This document shows positions 6,340 to 9,132 of a stretch of 9,132 nucleotides of DNA, piece after piece; position 1 is the first letter of the stretch; each line of letters begins with the position of its first letter. Source of the stretch: Bacteroidia bacterium (GTDB lineage: Bacteria > Bacteroidota > Bacteroidia > Bacteroidales > BM523); NCBI GenBank assembly GCA_016209245.1, contig JACQWN010000544.1, positions 1 to 9,132 on the forward strand, given 5' to 3'. The notes beneath the pieces are model-generated. The model made no database searches. It was given only the letters and a program-made list of their open reading frames with translations, and had not been told where the DNA came from. Position numbers and translations under genes: made by a program.

Positions 6340-7404
6340 ATGGCACAAATAAACGAACAACTCATCAGAAATGTATTTAACGAGATGGTTAAATATAAAC
6401 CGGCATTGGCAAAATATCTGGAAGCCGATGAAGATTCCGAAGAAACGGTTGCTGATTACCGGATATTAGGCGATTTGATTATCAGAAATTACCCATGGCC
6501 TATCGGTGTGGAATTGCGCCGGCTGTTTTCCGGCTCCATGCGGCAGTTAGACCGGCTGCGGCTTGACCAGATATTTAAAACCATCGAACGGTTAATGCAG
6601 TTTATAAGCTTTGTCATGTTATCACAGTTGTGGAGGGAAAAAATCAAAAGAAACCTCCAATTGCCTGAAAATTTTACTAAAGATTTTGAAACAAGGTTTT
6701 CTGTCTTAAGCATGGGCAATTATACATGGATTATCCGAATTGTCGGTAATTTTTTCAAAGAACAAAACATAGAATGGTTCATGCCCGAAATGGGTGAAAA
6801 TTTCGACAATAAATTTTATAACGCTCTTGACTTTTGGGTTCCTGAACGTAACGAAATAGGCCATTACCAGATAAATCTCACCCAGGAAGATATAGAAAAA
6901 AGATGTGTGGAATACGAAGATAAATTGACTTTGATTCTGCAAAGAGCGGCTTTCATAGCAAAATATAAATTAGTATCTGTCAAAGAAATAAAAGTAAAAA
7001 AACCGAAAAACAAAGAAGCGATGTTCCGGCATACCGTTGATTTGCTCAACAGCACCGATTCCGACTTCAAATCGCAGGAAATTGACGAGATAAAATATAC
7101 TGAAAGTAATGCTGTACTATTAATGAAATCAATTAAAACGATTGATGAATATATAAACCTGTCACCAACAATTATAGATACCAGCACCGAAGTCATTGAC
7201 TCCAAAGAAAAATTCACATTAAAGAAAGACATCTTTATGTACACAAAATTCAGAAATGACCAGATTTTTTATTTAGGGACCGAAGTGACCGAGAAATGCG
7301 ACCTGCGACATTTGAGCAATTATAGCCAGTTAGTTGAAGAGTTTAAAGAAATTATTGAAGTCTTTTCAGGGCGAAGAAATCCTTTCGAAACAAGAACCGA
7401 ATAA
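6340..7404 (+). CDS. HEPN-motif protein of unknown function (candidate RNase)
   Basis: This 354-residue protein starts at ATG 6340 (MAQINEQLIRN). I do not recognise the full-length family. Residues 1-210 are predominantly helical and contain ERNEIGHY. RNEIGH (170-175) fits the HEPN RNase motif RxxxxH, including the usual Asn after the Arg. It is followed by a long charged helix (LTQEDIEKRCVEYEDKLTLIL), as HEPN domains often have near their end. Known HEPN proteins with this motif are metal-independent RNases that act as toxins, abortive-infection effectors or CRISPR-associated RNases. A basic linker (KEIKVKKPKNK, 215-225) leads to a C-terminal part (about 245-345) that looks beta-rich and could be a sensor or partner domain. 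No membrane segment is seen. The next gene, an AAA/PD-(D/E)XK protein, follows in the same direction after 101 bp but with its own -7 box. The coding call is firm; the RNase role is inferred from one motif. Confidence 0.75.
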   Translation: MAQINEQLIRNVFNEMVKYKPALAKYLEADEDSEETVADYRILGDLIIRNYPWPIGVELRRLFSGSMRQLDRLRLDQIFKTIERLMQFISFVMLSQLWREKIKRNLQLPENFTKDFETRFSVLSMGNYTWIIRIVGNFFKEQNIEWFMPEMGENFDNKFYNALDFWVPERNEIGHYQINLTQEDIEKRCVEYEDKLTLILQRAAFIAKYKLVSVKEIKVKKPKNKEAMFRHTVDLLNSTDSDFKSQEIDEIKYTESNAVLLMKSIKTIDEYINLSPTIIDTSTEVIDSKEKFTLKKDIFMYTKFRNDQIFYLGTEVTEKCDLRHLSNYSQLVEEFKEIIEVFSGRRNPFETRTE

Positions 7405-7471
7405 AAAAATCATATATTGCAAAGACACAGCGACATAATGAAATGTTGTAAATATCTATTTGAAAAATGCT

Positions 7472-7479
7472 TAAATTTG
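7472..7479 (+). promoter_or_regulatory. -7 promoter box for the AAA/PD-(D/E)XK gene
   Basis: TAAATTTG matches TAnnTTTG and lies 26 bp before ATG 7506. A TTG at 7446-7448 could act as the -33 element, though the 23-bp gap is a little long. The ATG at 7467 lies upstream of this box, so it is unlikely to be the start. The box suggests transcription separate from the HEPN-motif gene. Confidence 0.5.
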
Positions 7480-7505
7480 TATGTTTATCGTTAAATAAAT
7501 CATTT

Positions 7506-9122
7506 ATGACAAAAGAATTCAACATCACAGGAACCTGTATCCCTGATATGCATTATATGGTTGATACATCCGACAAATTAGATAAAATAATCGAATTAAT
7601 TGACAGAGGTAAATATTTTACTATCAACCGTCCCCGTCAGTTTGGAAAGACAACTACGATGTACCTGCTATCGAAAAAACTGGAAAAGATGGATGATTAT
7701 TTGGTTATACGGCTCAGTTTTGAAGGAATTGGCGACATAATATTTGAAAATGAGAACAAATTTAGCAGAGAGTTTATTGAAATCATTGCCAATAAATTAA
7801 AAACAAAGAATCAAAACTTATCAAAGTATCTCACAGGACAGATTGAAAAAATAAATAACCTGAATGATGTTTCAAATGTTATTACGGAATTTATTATTAA
7901 AACCGGCAGAAAGATTGTTTTAATGATAGACGAAGTTGATAAAAGTAGCAATAACCAGCTTTTTCTGAGTTTTCTCGGGGTTTTAAGAAATAAATATCTT
8001 TTGAGAAATGAAGGCGAAGATCATACCTTCCACAGCGTAATCCTTGCCGGGGTGCACGATGTAAAAACTCTTAAACTGAAATATCGTCCTGACGGGGAGC
8101 AAAAACCCTTCGACATTTCGACAAGCTCAATGCAACGCTACGCTCAGGACAGGTACAACAGCTCCTGGAACATAGCTGTTGATTTTAAGGTTGATATGAG
8201 TTTCAATCCTGCCGAAATTGCCACCATGCTGGAAGATTATTCAAATGATAAAAAAATTATAATGGATATTCCGGAAATCAGCAAAAGAATTCATCATTAT
8301 ACAAGTGGATACCCGTTTCTTGTCAGCCGGATATGCAAAGAGATTGACGAAAAAATAGCAACTGATGGAAAAGACAATTCATGGACCATCGCCGATGTGG
8401 ACGACGCAGTAAAAACAATAATATTAGAAGTAAATACGAATTTCGAAAGTCTGGTTAAACATGTTGAAGAAAACCTGACCCTTAAAGAATATGTCGAAAA
8501 TATTATCTTGGGAAATAAGTCATATTCTTACAACGCATTGAACTTAACAATTAATATAGGCGTCAACCATGGTATATTCAGTAATGAAAATCAAAAAATT
8601 GCAATATCAAACAAAATTTATGAAGAGGTTCTGACGAATTATATTACCAGCAAACTTGAACATAAAGAGGAGATAATAAATAATATTGTGCAAAGCAGCT
8701 ATATAAAGCCAAACCGAAGGCTTGATATTGAAAAAGTCCTTTCCAAATTCCAGGAAGTTATCAAAGAAAAATATTCGAAAAGCGACTTACTGAAAAGCAG
8801 CGAATTTCTTGAAAAAGACCTGCGGTTACTATTTCTTGTTTTCCTCAAGCCCATAATCAACGGCATCGGTTTTTCTTTCAAGGAAGTAGAAACCAGTGAA
8901 GAAAAGCGGTTAGATATTATTGTGATTTTCAGAGATGAAAAATTTGTCGTTGAATTAAAACTCTGGCGAAGCGAAGAATATCATAAACAGGGAATAACGA
9001 GGCTGAAAGATTATATGCGCAGGGAAGGTGTTCAGAAGGGCTTTATGCTGATCATGGACAAACGACGCAACAAAGAGTTTGCTATATATGAGGAAGATGG
9101 TTTAACCATGGTTTGGATTTAA
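7506..9122 (+). CDS. AAA-like ATPase fused to a PD-(D/E)XK nuclease-like domain
   Basis: This is a 538-residue protein. It starts MTKEFNITGTCIPDMHYMVD, a familiar opening for AAA-like ATPases of this group, so ATG 7506 is preferred to ATG 7467. Walker A is NRPRQFGKTT (41-50) and Walker B is IVLMIDEVD (137-145). LAGVHDVKTLKLKYRPD (180-196) and YTSGYPFLVSRIC (265-277) are further family-like blocks. The C-terminus has the PD-(D/E)XK layout: Asp470 in RLDIIVIF, Glu483-x-Lys485 in VVELKLW, then Gln495 in HKQGITRLKDYM. The nuclease fold is predicted from these residues; activity is not shown. Such proteins are often multicopy in Bacteroidota and their role is unsettled, with defence or mobile DNA suggested. 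Residues 201-216, between RPDGEQK and YNSSWNIAVDF, are encoded by a dispersed-type repeat and appear to be an in-frame insertion. The gene ends 10 bp before the window edge. Confidence 0.88.
   Translation: MTKEFNITGTCIPDMHYMVDTSDKLDKIIELIDRGKYFTINRPRQFGKTTTMYLLSKKLEKMDDYLVIRLSFEGIGDIIFENENKFSREFIEIIANKLKTKNQNLSKYLTGQIEKINNLNDVSNVITEFIIKTGRKIVLMIDEVDKSSNNQLFLSFLGVLRNKYLLRNEGEDHTFHSVILAGVHDVKTLKLKYRPDGEQKPFDISTSSMQRYAQDRYNSSWNIAVDFKVDMSFNPAEIATMLEDYSNDKKIIMDIPEISKRIHHYTSGYPFLVSRICKEIDEKIATDGKDNSWTIADVDDAVKTIILEVNTNFESLVKHVEENLTLKEYVENIILGNKSYSYNALNLTINIGVNHGIFSNENQKIAISNKIYEEVLTNYITSKLEHKEEIINNIVQSSYIKPNRRLDIEKVLSKFQEVIKEKYSKSDLLKSSEFLEKDLRLLFLVFLKPIINGIGFSFKEVETSEEKRLDIIVIFRDEKFVVELKLWRSEEYHKQGITRLKDYMRREGVQKGFMLIMDKRRNKEFAIYEEDGLTMVWI
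8106..8153 (+). repeat. Palindromic dispersed-type repeat inside the AAA/PD-(D/E)XK gene
   Basis: The stretch holds CCCTTCGACATTTCGACAAG, then GCTCA, and later GCTACGCTCAGGACAGG. These are pieces of the TTCGAC..GCTCAGG type of repeat that I know from intergenic DNA of many bacteria. The first part can fold (CTTCGA against TCG-ACAAG with a two-base bulge). It is 48 bp, exactly 16 codons, and is read as PFDISTSS to AQDR without a stop. The boundaries are set by my memory that related proteins run directly from RPDxExK to YNSxWNIA. Confidence 0.6.
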
Positions 9123-9132
9123 AAATTGGCAG

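Noticed and set aside
6864..7244. 126-codon open frame on the minus strand inside the HEPN-motif gene
   Set aside because: It is antisense to a gene with a good promoter and a recognisable motif. Its hydrophobic, Ser-rich composition is typical of antisense frames.
7405..7471. GCAAAGACACAGCGACATAATG as another copy of the 5242-5353 inverted-repeat family
   Set aside because: The likeness to ACACATAGAGCACATA is short and there is no opposing arm, so chance cannot be excluded.
7467..7505. Upstream ATG for the AAA/PD-(D/E)XK gene
   Set aside because: It lies before the -7 box at 7472-7479 and adds 13 hydrophobic residues that this ATPase group does not need.

Overview
The window looks like a piece of a Bacteroidota (Bacteroidales-like) chromosome. 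The DNA is AT-rich, genes lack clear Shine-Dalgarno sites, and three of the upstream regions carry exact matches to the Bacteroidota -7 promoter box TAnnTTTG, with a fourth ahead of the transposase gene. The protein families (ABCG-type transporter with a long N-terminal extension, lipoprotein with a Cys after a short hydrophobic signal, AAA-like ATPase/PD-(D/E)XK proteins) also fit. This assignment is inference; no rRNA or marker gene is present.

Layout. 1-932 is a REP-associated tyrosine transposase (RAYT) gene (170-802, +) surrounded by a palindromic repeat family whose core is the 15-mer TGACCTTGCGGGTCA. A complete element is 78 bp, bounded by 15-bp inverted repeats (818-895). 912-4025 (-) is a 1037-residue ABC transporter (ATPase plus ABCG-like membrane domain). 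4077-5189 (-) is an ATPase of the ATPase_2 type, upstream of the transporter on the same strand. 5190-5431 is non-coding and holds an inverted-repeat element with 40-bp arms. 5432-6259 (-) is a predicted lipoprotein. It is divergent from 6340-7404 (+), an unrecognised protein with a textbook HEPN RNase motif (RNEIGH). 7506-9122 (+) is an AAA-like ATPase fused to a C-terminal PD-(D/E)XK nuclease-like domain.

The most striking signal is that two unrelated palindromic repeats sit in frame inside two conserved genes. A second complete 78-bp RAYT-associated element plus a half copy (102 bp, 34 codons) is translated in the ABC transporter at residues 140-173, between its N-terminal helical domain and the next domain. 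Another half copy supplies the transporter's last residues and its stop codon. A different repeat (48 bp, 16 codons, with the TTCGACAAGCTCA / GCTACGCTCAGG motifs seen in many bacterial genomes) is translated in the AAA/PD-(D/E)XK protein at residues 201-216. This resembles the protein-coding palindromic elements of Rickettsia, but here the likely mobilising enzyme (the RAYT) lies in the same window.

The right-hand part (HEPN-motif gene followed by the AAA/PD-(D/E)XK gene) could be a defence or stress module. That is a hypothesis from motifs and proximity only; each gene has its own predicted promoter.
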